Shown piece by piece: positions 8,126 through 17,158 of a DNA stretch of 64,000 bases. Under the pieces are notes generated by a model, which ran no database searches, had not been told where the DNA came from, and was given only the letters and a program-made list of their open reading frames with translations. Source of the stretch: Collinsella aerofaciens (GTDB taxonomy: Bacteria > Actinomycetota > Coriobacteriia > Coriobacteriales > Coriobacteriaceae); NCBI RefSeq assembly GCF_018785265.1, contig NZ_WQPK01000023.1:49469-113468 (forward strand), in the 5' to 3' direction. The first letter of the stretch is position 1, and each line of letters begins with the position of its first letter. The position numbers and the translations under genes are program-made.

Positions 8126-9052
8126 ATGAACAACATCGTACTTGCCGTTCTGCAGGGCGTGGTCGTCATGGCCGTCGCGCCGTTCTTCTCCGGTCTCGGC
8201 CGCGTGATCCGTGCCAAGATGCACAACCGTCGCGGCCCCAGCATCATGCAGGACTACCGCGACCTGGCAAAGCTCTTTGCGCGTCCCGAGTCCCAGAGCG
8301 AGGATGCGAGCTTTGCACTGCGCATCATGCCGCCGCTGTTCTTCGCCGTCGCCTTTATGCTCGCGATGGGTCTGCCGCTCTTTACGGCGCAAAGCCCCAT
8401 CCCGGTCTTTGGTGACGCCATCACCATCATGTACAGCCTGGCGCTCGCCCGCTTCTTCTTCGCCCTCTGCGGTGTGGATTCGTCCAACGCCTACGCCGGT
8501 ATCGGCGGCGTCCGCGAGCTGCTCATGAGCGTGCTCATCGAGCCGTCCATGCTGTTGGCGCTGTTTGCCGCCGCCCTGGTGTGCGGCTCCACCGACATCG
8601 CCACCATGGGTCAGCACATCATGACGGGCGCCATCGACGCGCCGGTCGCCGTGATCCTCGCCGGCATCGCCTTTGCGATTGCCTGCTACATGGAACTCGG
8701 CAAGCTGCCCTTTGACCAGGCCGAGGCCGAGCAGGAGCTTCAGGAAGGTCCGCTCGCCGAGCTTTCGGGCCCGTCGCTCGCCATGGCCAAGCTTGCCATG
8801 TCCATGAAACAGGTCCTGGTCGTCGCCTGGTTCTGCGCGATCTTCGTCCCCTGGGGCGAGCCCACGACCGTGGGCGCCGCCGCCGTTCTTGGCGCAGTCA
8901 TCTTCCTGGTGAAGTGCCTGATCGACTTTGTCGTATGCGGCGTGATCGAGAACTCCTGCTCGCGCTCGCGTTTTAAGGTGCTCGGTAATCAGACCTGGGC
9001 CGTCGTGGGCATCGCCGTTCTGGCGTTTGTCTTCGTGGTCGTCGGCGTGTAG
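8126..9052 (+). CDS. hyfC: hydrogenase-4 subunit C-like membrane protein (NuoH type)
   Basis: A 308-residue NuoH/HycD family subunit that anchors the hydrogenase domain in the membrane. Typical residues include GLGRVIRAKMHNRRGPSIMQ near residue 25, where NuoH proteins have the RRGP motif, and MELGKLPFDQAEAEQELQEG near 190, the conserved acidic loop facing the quinone-like cavity or hydrogenase. Several transmembrane helices are obvious. The start ATG follows GGAGGGGAG. Twelve-base spacing on the 5' side and 15 bases on the 3' side place it firmly in the operon. Confidence 0.92.
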   Translation: MNNIVLAVLQGVVVMAVAPFFSGLGRVIRAKMHNRRGPSIMQDYRDLAKLFARPESQSEDASFALRIMPPLFFAVAFMLAMGLPLFTAQSPIPVFGDAITIMYSLALARFFFALCGVDSSNAYAGIGGVRELLMSVLIEPSMLLALFAAALVCGSTDIATMGQHIMTGAIDAPVAVILAGIAFAIACYMELGKLPFDQAEAEQELQEGPLAELSGPSLAMAKLAMSMKQVLVVAWFCAIFVPWGEPTTVGAAAVLGAVIFLVKCLIDFVVCGVIENSCSRSRFKVLGNQTWAVVGIAVLAFVFVVVGV

Positions 9053-9067
9053 GAGAAGGGAGAAACA

Positions 9068-10525
9068 ATGTCATTTGCAGTCAGTCTGTCCCTTCTCGGC
9101 TTGGTCGCTATCGCGGCCCCGATGGTGGCCTCGGTGCTCGTCGCCCTGTTCCCCCGTCCGTACGCCAAGTGGTTCAGCGTTTTGGGTGCCGCCGTCTCGA
9201 CGGTCTGCACCATCGCCCTCGCCGCGAATTTCGCTGGCGCCGGCATGCCCGACACGCAGGTCCCCCTGATCTCGTTTGGGCAGACCCTCGTCATGGGATT
9301 CACCTTCGATCGCATGAGCACGCTGCTCGCGCCTGCCTTTGTGGGTATCGGCCTGCTTGTCGTGATCTATTCGATTCCCTATATGAGCGAGAATAACCGT
9401 GAGCATCCCGACGCACCGCGTCGTCGCTTCTACGCGTACCTCGCGACCTTCATCGGCGCCATGGCCGGCCTTGTGTACAGCTCGACCCTTTTGGGCCAGC
9501 TCGTGTTCTTTGAGATCACGGGTGCGTGCTCTTGGGGCCTCATTAGCTACTACATGTTGCCTACGGCCAAGAAGGCCGGCATGAAGGCCCTGATCATCAC
9601 GCATATCGGTGCGCTCGGCCTGTATCTGGGCGCCGCCATCGTGTTTGCCCACACCGGTACCTTCGCCATTACCGCGATTGCCGGTCTCGACGCCAAGCTC
9701 AAGGCTATCGTCCTTTTGCTCGTGCTGTTTGCGGCCTGGGCCAAGTCCGCACAGGTTCCCATGTACATGTGGCTGCCTTCGGCCATGGAGGCGCCGACGC
9801 CTGTTTCGGCCTACCTGCATGGTGCCTCGATGGTCAAGGTCGGCGTGTGCGTGTTCGCGCGTGCACTCGTCTCTGCCGGTGAGATTCCCGAGATCGTGGG
9901 TTGGGTCGCCATTATCGACGCCATGGTCACCATGCTCTTTGGTTTCCTTATGTACCTGCCGCAAAAGGACATGAAGCGCCTGCTGGCCTTCTCCACGATC
10001 GCCCAGCTCTCCTATGTGTTCTTTGGTCTGGGCCTTTCGGTCTTTGGCAGCCAGCTGGCCTTTGATGGCGCCGTGTGCCACATCTTTAACCACGCCTTCG
10101 CCAAGACCCTGTTCTTCCTGATCGCCGGTTCGTTCTCCTTTACCCTCGGCACGCGTATGCTGCCCAAGCTTCGCGGCATCGTAAAGAAGTACCCGATCTC
10201 GGGCGTGGGCTTTGGTGTCGCGGCGCTCGCCATTGCCGGCGTGCCGCCCATGAACACGTTCTTCTCGAAGTTCCAGATTATCGCCGGCGGCTTTTCTGTG
10301 GGTGCCGGCAACGTCGCGATCCTGGTGCTCGTGTGCATCATGGTCGCCGAGACCGTCGCCACCTTCGCCTGGTTCCTCAAGTGGATGGGCTATTGCCTGC
10401 CCGGCGAGCCGAGCGACGAGGTTGCTGCGGGAGCCCCGCTTCCCCGCGCGATGGCGTTCGTGTTCATCGTGCTCATCATCATGGTTATCGTTAGCGGCCC
10501 GCTTTCGGCCAGCTGGATCGGTTAG
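9068..10525 (+). CDS. hyfD: hydrogenase-4 subunit D-like membrane protein
   Basis: A 485-residue NuoN/NuoM-like antiporter subunit. Key stretches are FFEITGACSWGLISYYMLP near residue 140 and MYMWLPSAMEAPTPVSAYLH near 235, then KDMKRLLAFSTIAQLSYVF near 300. HyfD is one of the subunits present in hydrogenase-4 but absent from the smaller E. coli hydrogenase-3, so its presence marks this as an FHL-2-like complex with extra ion-translocating modules. ATG 9068 follows GGAGAAGGGAG. No Rnf or Nuo genes accompany it. Confidence 0.9.
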   Translation: MSFAVSLSLLGLVAIAAPMVASVLVALFPRPYAKWFSVLGAAVSTVCTIALAANFAGAGMPDTQVPLISFGQTLVMGFTFDRMSTLLAPAFVGIGLLVVIYSIPYMSENNREHPDAPRRRFYAYLATFIGAMAGLVYSSTLLGQLVFFEITGACSWGLISYYMLPTAKKAGMKALIITHIGALGLYLGAAIVFAHTGTFAITAIAGLDAKLKAIVLLLVLFAAWAKSAQVPMYMWLPSAMEAPTPVSAYLHGASMVKVGVCVFARALVSAGEIPEIVGWVAIIDAMVTMLFGFLMYLPQKDMKRLLAFSTIAQLSYVFFGLGLSVFGSQLAFDGAVCHIFNHAFAKTLFFLIAGSFSFTLGTRMLPKLRGIVKKYPISGVGFGVAALAIAGVPPMNTFFSKFQIIAGGFSVGAGNVAILVLVCIMVAETVATFAWFLKWMGYCLPGEPSDEVAAGAPLPRAMAFVFIVLIIMVIVSGPLSASWIG

Positions 10526-10538
10526 GAGGTAGAACGAC

Positions 10539-11192
10539 ATGGGTTATTCGATCGTCAACATCCTTGGCGGCCTTCTGATCGTCACGTCCACCATGGTGGT
10601 CGTCTCCAAGAACATCAAGCACGCCATCAGCTGGTATGCGGTGCAGTCGCTGGTGCTCGTGGGACTGCTCGCCACGCTCGGTGTCACCACCGGTGCGCAG
10701 GAGCTGCTTATGTGGGCTGGATCTGCCTTTATCACTAAGGTCGTCCTGGTCCCTTATATCCTTAACCGCGCATATAAGAAGATGGGCGAGCCGAGCGACG
10801 CATCGCTCAAGGCCGGCCTTAAGCCCGCGTGGGCCATCTGCATCATCGCCGTCGAGGTCGCGATCTGCTTTGCCGTCGTGACGCAGATCAGCCTGCCCAC
10901 GGCCGAGGTCGCAACTCCTGCGCTCGCCATTAGCTTCGCTCACTTCTTTGTGGGCCTCACCTGCATCATCTCGCAGCGCAACATCATGAAGCAGATCTTT
11001 GGATACTGCCTTATGGAAAACGGCAGCCACGTGACGCTCGCGCTTTTGGCCCCCACCGCTCCCGAGATCATCGAGATCGGTATCGCCACCGACGCCATCT
11101 TTGCCGTCATCATCATGTCCATCGTCGTGCGTCGCATTTGGGACGACTCCCACTCGCTCGATGCGCGCGACCTGTCCGAGCTGAGGGGGTAG
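10539..11192 (+). CDS. hyfE: hydrogenase-4 subunit E-like membrane protein
   Basis: A 217-residue membrane protein related to NuoK/MrpC in its first half and to HyfE overall. Hydrophobic helices alternate with short loops, for example residues 3-22 and 35-55, and the second half adds further helices (LAISFAHFFVGLTCIISQRN near residue 130). Start ATG 10539 follows TTAGGAGGTAGAACGAC. It is specific to hydrogenase-4 type complexes, together with hyfD and hyfF, and lies in a tight run with them. Confidence 0.88.
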   Translation: MGYSIVNILGGLLIVTSTMVVVSKNIKHAISWYAVQSLVLVGLLATLGVTTGAQELLMWAGSAFITKVVLVPYILNRAYKKMGEPSDASLKAGLKPAWAICIIAVEVAICFAVVTQISLPTAEVATPALAISFAHFFVGLTCIISQRNIMKQIFGYCLMENGSHVTLALLAPTAPEIIEIGIATDAIFAVIIMSIVVRRIWDDSHSLDARDLSELRG

Positions 11193-11195
11193 TCC

Positions 11196-12755
11196 ATGGA
11201 AACGTTGATTTTCGCCCTGCTCGCGACTCCTTTGGTGTTCTCGCTGGTCATGGCGTTTTTGCCTAAGAACACGTCCTATAACGTGTTTGCCGGTCTCAAC
11301 CTGGTCTCCGTCGTAGCCGTCCTGGTGCTGTCGATTATGACGGCCGGTGACGTCCTTACGAGCGGCGAAACCGCGAGCGCTCTTGGCCTGTGGTTCCACC
11401 TCGATTCGCTGGGCGCCATCTTTGTGCTGCTCATCGGCTTTATCGGTTTTCTTACGGGGCTGTTCTCGCTGCCCTATGTAAAGGCCGATATCGAGGAGGG
11501 CTCCATGCCCGCCGAGCGCGCCAAGCAGTATTTTGCGCTGTTTAGCCTGTTTGTGTTCACCATGCTGCTCGCGTGCCTGTCCAACAACATGATCCTCACG
11601 TGGGCCGCCGTGGAGGCAACCACGCTTTCCACCGTGTTCCTCGTGGGTATCTACAAGAACAAGACGGCCCTCGAGGCTTCTTGGAAGTATGCGATGGTCT
11701 GTACCGCCGGCGTTGCCTTTGGCCTGTTCGGTACGCTGCTGATCTACGCCAACGCCGCCGACGTGATTCCCAACGCCCACGAGGCCGCATTCCTGTCGTG
11801 CGTGCTGCCGTATGCCGACCAGTTCGACCCGACGCTCATGCGCCTCGCCTTTGCGTTTATCGTGATCGGCTTTGGCACCAAAGCCGGCCTGTTCCCCATG
11901 CACACTTGGCTGCCCGATGCCCACTCTCAGGCTCCGAGCCCTGTCTCGGCCCTGCTCTCGGGTGTCCTGCTTAAGTGTGCCATGCTTGTGATCATGCGCT
12001 TCTACGGCTTTACCATCCAGGCCGTGGGTGCCGAGTATCCGCAACTTCTGCTGCTGATCGTCGGCACGCTGTCCATTTTGGTGGCGGCGCTTTCGATGTT
12101 TCGCCAGGACGACCTCAAGCGCCGCTTTGCGTACTCGTCTGTGGAGAACGTGGGCGTTATCGCCCTGTGCCTGGGTATCGGTGGCCCGCTGGGTATCGCC
12201 GCGGCCCTGCTGCACTGCGTGTTCCACGGCTTTACCAAGACGCTTGCCTTCTGCGTGTCCGGCAACATCCAGCACGCTTTTGGCACGCGTAGCCTGGCCA
12301 AGATCCAGGGCGTCGTCGAGGTTGCCCCCGCAACCGCCGCGCTCGCCGTCCTGGCGCTGCTCGGTCTTGGTGCCTTCCCGCCCTTTGGCATGTTTATCTC
12401 CGAGTTCCTGACTTTTGTCGCCGGTGTTACCGCCGGTCCCATGTGGCTGATCGTCGTGGTCGCCCTCGGTCTTACCGTGGCCATCTCCGCGCTCACCCGT
12501 ATCGCACTCAAGTCGGTATTCGGCCATGCGCCCCAGGGCATGGGCAAGCATGAGGCCCCGGCGCTCATGCTTATCCCCGAAATCATCCTGGCTGTCATGA
12601 TCTTGTGGTTTGGCATCGCCACCCCGCTGCCTCTCGTGCACGGTGTGGAGACCGCGACCGGCATCGTGCTCGAGCAGAGCACCGAGGAACTTCACGCGAC
12701 GCCGATGTACCGCGCTGTGTTCGGTACCGAGACCGCTCAGAGCGAGGTGGAGTAA
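11196..12755 (+). CDS. hyfF: hydrogenase-4 subunit F-like membrane protein
   Basis: A 519-residue NuoL/M-type subunit. Blocks FGTKAGLFPMHTWLPDAHSQ near residue 230 and DDLKRRFAYSSVENVGVIAL near 305 contain the Lys and His of the ion path. The gene follows hyfE after 3 bases and is followed by hyfG after 3 bases. With HyfB and HyfD it gives three antiporter-like subunits, so this hydrogenase could pump more ions per turnover than hydrogenase-3. Confidence 0.9.
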   Translation: METLIFALLATPLVFSLVMAFLPKNTSYNVFAGLNLVSVVAVLVLSIMTAGDVLTSGETASALGLWFHLDSLGAIFVLLIGFIGFLTGLFSLPYVKADIEEGSMPAERAKQYFALFSLFVFTMLLACLSNNMILTWAAVEATTLSTVFLVGIYKNKTALEASWKYAMVCTAGVAFGLFGTLLIYANAADVIPNAHEAAFLSCVLPYADQFDPTLMRLAFAFIVIGFGTKAGLFPMHTWLPDAHSQAPSPVSALLSGVLLKCAMLVIMRFYGFTIQAVGAEYPQLLLLIVGTLSILVAALSMFRQDDLKRRFAYSSVENVGVIALCLGIGGPLGIAAALLHCVFHGFTKTLAFCVSGNIQHAFGTRSLAKIQGVVEVAPATAALAVLALLGLGAFPPFGMFISEFLTFVAGVTAGPMWLIVVVALGLTVAISALTRIALKSVFGHAPQGMGKHEAPALMLIPEIILAVMILWFGIATPLPLVHGVETATGIVLEQSTEELHATPMYRAVFGTETAQSEVE

Positions 12756-12758
12756 CGA

Positions 12759-14531
12759 ATGATTGAAACTGAGAACAAGGTGTATGCCCGTCGTTGCGAA
12801 AGCCACGTCGAGGCCCTGCGCGCCGCAGTGCCGGGCGCTATCGAGAAGGTCGAGTGGCAGTGCGAGGACCAGCTGACGATCACCGTCAAGCAGGACAAGC
12901 TGCCCGAGGCCGTCCACTACCTGTATTACGAGCGCTACGGCTGGATTCCCGTGATCATCGGCAACGATGAGCGCAGCCTGTGCGGCCGCTACGCCGTGTA
13001 CTACGTCATCTCCATGGAGGGGGAGGATCCCGGCTGGGTGACCGTGCGCACCGAGGTCGATCCCGCCAAGATGACGTTCCCGTCCGTGACGCCGTTCGTC
13101 CCCGCCTGCGTGTGGGGCGAGCGCGAGCTGCGCGACATGTTCGGCCTGATCCCCGAGGGTCTGCCCGATCGTCGCCGCCTGGTGCTGCCCGATGACTGGC
13201 CCAGCGGCCTGTACCCGCTGCGCAAGGACTCCATGGACTACCGTTTCCGTCCCGCTCCCGCGAGCGACATGGAAAACTACGAGTTCTTGGCCGATACCAA
13301 GGGCAAGGAGACGACGCTCGTCCCTATGGGCCCGCTGCACATTACCTCCGACGAGCCCGGCCACTTCCGCCTGTTCGTCGAGGGCGAGACGATCGTGGAC
13401 GCTGACTACCGTCTGTTCTACGTGCATCGCGGCATGGAGAAGGTCGCCGAGACGCGCCTGAACTATGACGCCGTGACGTTCCTCGCCGACCGTATCTGCG
13501 GCATCTGCGGCTGCGCTCACTCGGTGGCCTACGCCGAGGCCGTCGAGCGCGCCCAGGGCATTCATGTCCCGCCGCGCGCCCAGTACATCCGCGCCATCAT
13601 GCTCGAGGTCGAGCGTCTGCACTCGCATCTGCTCAATATTGGCCTCGCATCGCACTACACCGGCTTCGATTCCGGCTTCCAGCAGTTCTTCCGCGTCCGC
13701 GAGAAGTCCATGGACCTGGCCGAGAAGCTCTCCGGTCACCGCAAGACCTACGGTCTCAACGTGATCGGCGGCGTGCGTCGCGACATTTTGGCCGAGCAGA
13801 AGCTCTCCACCCTCACGACCATCCACCAGCTGCGCTCCGAGGTTCAGGAGCTCGTTGACGTCTTGCTCTCCACGCCCAACTTTATTGAGCGTACGAGCGG
13901 TATCGGCATTCTGGACCGTAAGATCGCTCGCGACTTCTCGCCGGTCGGCCCGCTCATGCGCGGCTCGGGTTATGCCCGTGACGTGCGCTTTGACCATCCC
14001 TTCGACGGCTACGCCGATCCGGACGTCCAAAAGATGCACGCCGCTACGGCCGACACCTGCGACGCCTTTGGTCGCACCGCCGTCCGCATCCAGGAGGTCT
14101 ACGATTCGATCGATATGATCGAGACCATGCTCGAGAACTGCCCGTCGGGCCCCATCCTCACCACGGATTGGGAGTACACCCCGCACAAGTACGCCATCGG
14201 CGCCACCGAGGCGCCGCGCGGCGAGGACGTGCACTGGGCCATGCTCGGCAATAACCAGAAGTGCTACCGCTGGCGCGCCAAGGCCGCCACGTACAGCAAC
14301 TGGCCGGTCCTGCGCTACATGTTCCGCGGCAACACCGTGGGCGACGCGGCGCTGATCGTCGGCTCGCTCGACCCGTGCTACTCCTGCACCGACCGCGTGA
14401 CGGTGACCGATGTTGCCGCCAAGCGCGACCACGTGCTCGACAAGGAGCAGTTCGAGAACGTCTGGCGCGACAAGTCGCCGCTTGCGGGCGAGGGCACCAT
14501 GGCCGCCCCGCTCGATGAGGAGGCGCTCTAA
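12759..14531 (+). CDS. hyfG: group 4 [NiFe]-hydrogenase large subunit (NuoC-NuoD fusion type)
   Basis: Catalytic subunit that reduces protons to H2. The first 180 residues form a NuoC-like domain and the rest a NuoD-like catalytic domain, the fused layout of HycE/HyfG. Nickel ligands are visible as CGIC at residues 247-250 and DPCYSC with Cys 540 and 543. In soluble hydrogenases His follows the second pair; here the sequence is CTDR, as in group 4 enzymes. A C-terminal tail of about 45 residues follows Cys 543 and should be removed by the HycI-like protease encoded at 16616. 590 residues. Start ATG 12759 lies 3 bases after hyfF. Confidence 0.94.
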   Translation: MIETENKVYARRCESHVEALRAAVPGAIEKVEWQCEDQLTITVKQDKLPEAVHYLYYERYGWIPVIIGNDERSLCGRYAVYYVISMEGEDPGWVTVRTEVDPAKMTFPSVTPFVPACVWGERELRDMFGLIPEGLPDRRRLVLPDDWPSGLYPLRKDSMDYRFRPAPASDMENYEFLADTKGKETTLVPMGPLHITSDEPGHFRLFVEGETIVDADYRLFYVHRGMEKVAETRLNYDAVTFLADRICGICGCAHSVAYAEAVERAQGIHVPPRAQYIRAIMLEVERLHSHLLNIGLASHYTGFDSGFQQFFRVREKSMDLAEKLSGHRKTYGLNVIGGVRRDILAEQKLSTLTTIHQLRSEVQELVDVLLSTPNFIERTSGIGILDRKIARDFSPVGPLMRGSGYARDVRFDHPFDGYADPDVQKMHAATADTCDAFGRTAVRIQEVYDSIDMIETMLENCPSGPILTTDWEYTPHKYAIGATEAPRGEDVHWAMLGNNQKCYRWRAKAATYSNWPVLRYMFRGNTVGDAALIVGSLDPCYSCTDRVTVTDVAAKRDHVLDKEQFENVWRDKSPLAGEGTMAAPLDEEAL

Positions 14532-14532
14532 T

Positions 14533-15249
14533 ATGCTTAAGCTTTGGAAGGTTAACGCCAAGGCCGGCGACGCGACGGTCAAGTACCCGTTTGCGCCGTT
14601 CCCCACCAACAAGGACATGCGCGGCAAGCCCGAGCACAATGCCGAGCTCTGCATCGCCTGCGGAGCCTGCGGCGTGGCGTGCCCGGCCGATGCCATTCGC
14701 ATGGACACCGACCTTGCGGCCGATACCATCACCTGGTCGATCGACTATGGTCGCTGCATCTTTTGTGGCCGCTGCGAGGAAGCCTGCCCCATGGAGGCCA
14801 TCAAGCTCACCGAGGAGTTTGAGTTGGCCGTCATGAGCAAGGACGACCTCACCAGCAAGAGCGTCTATACGCTCGAGCACTGTTCGCGTTGCGGCAAGCC
14901 GTTTGCCCCGCACAAGGAGATCGACTACGCCAAGCGCCTGCTGCAAAAGGCCGGCGGCATGGAGGCCGAGCAGGCCGCCCGTACCGTCGGCATGTGCCAG
15001 GAGTGCAAGCGCGAGCTCGACGCCCTGCGCGCCGCTTCGGCCGTAAAGACCGGCAACGCTGCTGGCATGGCTGCTAACGAGACGCTTGCGTCCGGCGAGC
15101 CCCAGGGCCCCGGCATGGAGTATCTGGGCGGCCACGGCGTGAACCCGGAGTATATCGACCGCGAGCTCAACCCCGATGCGCCCGAGATCCCCGCCGGTCC
15201 GGCGCCGGTCGAGGGCATCATCATGGATTTTGAAACGAAGGAGGAGTAA
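14533..15249 (+). CDS. hyfH: hydrogenase-4 ferredoxin-type subunit H
   Basis: A 238-residue NuoI-like subunit with two [4Fe-4S] motifs, CIACGACGVACP near residue 40 and CIFCGRCEEACP near 77, which pass electrons to the small subunit. After these come CSRCGKPF and CQECKRE, a further CxxC...CxxC pair that could bind zinc or another cluster and is not needed for the NuoI fold. The start ATG 14533 lies one base after the hyfG stop; longer in-frame starts would run inside hyfG. The end is Pro/Glu rich. Stop and next start are two bases apart. Confidence 0.92.
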   Translation: MLKLWKVNAKAGDATVKYPFAPFPTNKDMRGKPEHNAELCIACGACGVACPADAIRMDTDLAADTITWSIDYGRCIFCGRCEEACPMEAIKLTEEFELAVMSKDDLTSKSVYTLEHCSRCGKPFAPHKEIDYAKRLLQKAGGMEAEQAARTVGMCQECKRELDALRAASAVKTGNAAGMAANETLASGEPQGPGMEYLGGHGVNPEYIDRELNPDAPEIPAGPAPVEGIIMDFETKEE

Positions 15250-15251
15250 CC

Positions 15252-16034
15252 ATGGCCGAACCCACGCTTTTGCCCGAGCGGCTTCAGTACCGCCCGACCA
15301 AGATCGAGCTCGACGAGAGCATCGAGAAGGCCAAGGCGACCCTTCTTAAGAAGATCAAGCGCTCGGTGTACGTCTACCGTGTCGACTGCGGCGGCTGCAA
15401 CGGCTGCGAGATCGAGATCTTCGGTTCCATCACGCCCGTCTTTGACGTCGAGCGCTTTGGCATCAAGGTCGTGCCCTCGCCCCGTCACGCCGATGTGCTG
15501 CTGTACACCGGCGCCGTGACGCGTGCCATGCGCATGCCGGCCCTGCGCGCGTTTGAGGCCGCACCCGATCCCAAGATCGTGGTGTCCTATGGCGCGTGCG
15601 GCTGCACCGGCGGCATCTTCTACGACAACTACTGCGTCTGGGGCGGCACGGATAAGATTCTGCCGGTCGATGTCTACATCCCCGGCTGCCCGCCCAGCCC
15701 CGCGCAGACCGTCTACGGCTTTGCCATGGCACTTGGCCTGCTGGACCAAAAGCTCCATGCCGAGACTACGGTGGAGGCTGCCGGCGAGCAGGCCGATATC
15801 CTGCACCCCGGCGTGCCGTACAAGCTGCGCGTTGCCATCGAGCGCGAGGCTCGCGCCATGAGCGGCTACCGTTACGGCCGCGACCTGGCCAACGAGTTTA
15901 TGGATACGCTCGAGGACGCGCCCAAGGGTGATATCCGAGGTGCCATGGCGCTGCTCATCGACAAGCAGGACGATCCGCGCCGCGTTGAGGTCTACTCGGC
16001 GCTGCAGGATCTGGTGCTGGCCGGAGGTCACTAG
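15252..16034 (+). CDS. hyfI: [NiFe]-hydrogenase small subunit
   Basis: A 260-residue NuoB/HycG/HyfI family protein that holds the proximal [4Fe-4S] cluster. Cysteine motifs DCGGCNGCEIEIF near residue 42, YGACGCTGGIFYDN near 113 and PGCPPSPAQTVYG near 145 are complete. There is no signal peptide, as expected for a cytoplasm-facing group 4 enzyme. It is translationally close to hyfH and its stop touches the start of the HycH-like gene. Confidence 0.94.
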   Translation: MAEPTLLPERLQYRPTKIELDESIEKAKATLLKKIKRSVYVYRVDCGGCNGCEIEIFGSITPVFDVERFGIKVVPSPRHADVLLYTGAVTRAMRMPALRAFEAAPDPKIVVSYGACGCTGGIFYDNYCVWGGTDKILPVDVYIPGCPPSPAQTVYGFAMALGLLDQKLHAETTVEAAGEQADILHPGVPYKLRVAIEREARAMSGYRYGRDLANEFMDTLEDAPKGDIRGAMALLIDKQDDPRRVEVYSALQDLVLAGGH

Positions 16035-16616
16035 ATGGAGCTCACGGACCGCTCTGGTTACTTTGCGGGCCCCGGTATGCTCGGCGGCTCCTTTGGCGAT
16101 GCCTCGCGCGCAAGCGACGAGGCCGCCGAGGGCGTCGCCGACCCCTGCCTGGGCCATGCGCCCGACCAGGTGGTCTTCTATGAGCTCACGCGTAAGTTTG
16201 TGGAGACCGAGGAAGACGTTCCCCAGGAGGCCTGCGACGTGCTGTACTACACGCTCGCCGTGGGCCACCACACCGGCGTGCTCGATTGCTTTGAGCCGCG
16301 CCTGTCGGTGCCGGTGGATGTCTTCTATTCGCTCGTCGACGCGCTGCCGGAGGGGGAGGCCAAGACCAAGTTCGAGGCCATCCGCTCCTTTGGCGAGTGC
16401 CAGCTCGACAAGGCGGCGGTGCCGTCGCTGCTCGAGGCCTGCGACACGCTGCTCGACGAGCGCGGTTTTCGCGGCTCGGCCAAGGCCGGCATCTCGGTGT
16501 TCGACGACGACTTTGGCCTGCATGCCCAGCAGGTCGCGTTTCTGATGAAGTTCCGCGATCTGGTTGAGCGCGTGCGCGATGTGTCGGGCGTGTATCTGAC
16601 GGGAAGGTTGCAGTAA
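16035..16616 (+). CDS. HycH-family formate hydrogenlyase maturation protein
   Basis: A 193-residue protein resembling HycH/HyfJ. The block FYELTRKFVETEEDVPQEA near residues 47-66 and YYTLAVGHHTGVLDCFEP near 70-88 are the family's best-known features. HycH is thought to act in assembly of the large subunit of hydrogenase-3, though its exact activity is not settled. It starts directly after the hyfI stop and its own stop overlaps the ATG of the next gene by one base. A remote relative of another maturation family cannot be excluded but context is strong. Confidence 0.8.
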   Translation: MELTDRSGYFAGPGMLGGSFGDASRASDEAAEGVADPCLGHAPDQVVFYELTRKFVETEEDVPQEACDVLYYTLAVGHHTGVLDCFEPRLSVPVDVFYSLVDALPEGEAKTKFEAIRSFGECQLDKAAVPSLLEACDTLLDERGFRGSAKAGISVFDDDFGLHAQQVAFLMKFRDLVERVRDVSGVYLTGRLQ

Positions 16617-17119
16617 TGGGTCGCGTTGTGGATGGTCGTGTGAACGGCGCCCCATTTGCGGGTATCGTGCTCACGGCGGGAAGCGTGCTGCGCGCCGACG
16701 ATGCCGCCGGCCCCGTGCTCTCCAAAAAGATGGAGGACACGCCTATCGCCGGTTGGTACACCATCGACGGCGGTCAGACGCCCGAGGATGACATCATCGA
16801 GGTCAAGCGCGAGCGTCCGCCGCGTTTGGTTTTGGTCGATGCCGCCGACATGGCGCTGCCCGTCGGCGCCATCCGCTTGCTCGATAAGACCGACGTCGCG
16901 CGCAAATCGATGTTCACCACGCATTCGCTTCCTTTGTCGATTCTGATCGAAGAGATTGAGCAATCGTGTGATGATATCGTCTTCGTCGGGATTCAGCCGG
17001 GCGACACGGAGTTCTACAACCCCATGTCCCCGGAAGTCTTTGAGGCCGTCGACGCCGTGTACGACGCCGTGGCCGCCAACGACTTTTCCCACTTTGTCCG
17101 CTTGGGGCAAGAGCAATAG
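16616..17119 (+). CDS. hycI: HycI-family hydrogenase maturation protease
   Basis: A 167-residue HycI-type endopeptidase that cuts the C-terminal extension from the hydrogenase large subunit after nickel insertion. GSVLRADDAAGPVLSKKM near residues 22-40 corresponds to the conserved G-N-x-L-x-x-DDG-x-GP region with its first nickel-binding Asp; LVDAADMAL near 76 supplies the second, and FTTHSLPLS near 103 the His. The large subunit gene lies in the same operon. Apart from HycI and HycH, no hyp genes for nickel or cyanide ligand insertion are in this window. Confidence 0.88.
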   Translation: MGRVVDGRVNGAPFAGIVLTAGSVLRADDAAGPVLSKKMEDTPIAGWYTIDGGQTPEDDIIEVKRERPPRLVLVDAADMALPVGAIRLLDKTDVARKSMFTTHSLPLSILIEEIEQSCDDIVFVGIQPGDTEFYNPMSPEVFEAVDAVYDAVAANDFSHFVRLGQEQ

Positions 17120-17158
17120 GAGCGCTTGTTCCTGCTGATTAGGAAAGAAGTGATTGAC

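Noticed and set aside
10491..14732. Very long minus-strand open frame opposite hyfE-hyfH
   Set aside because: It mirrors the codon structure of the real plus-strand genes, a common effect in G+C-rich DNA, and its protein is low complexity (His, Gly, Asp, Arg rich).
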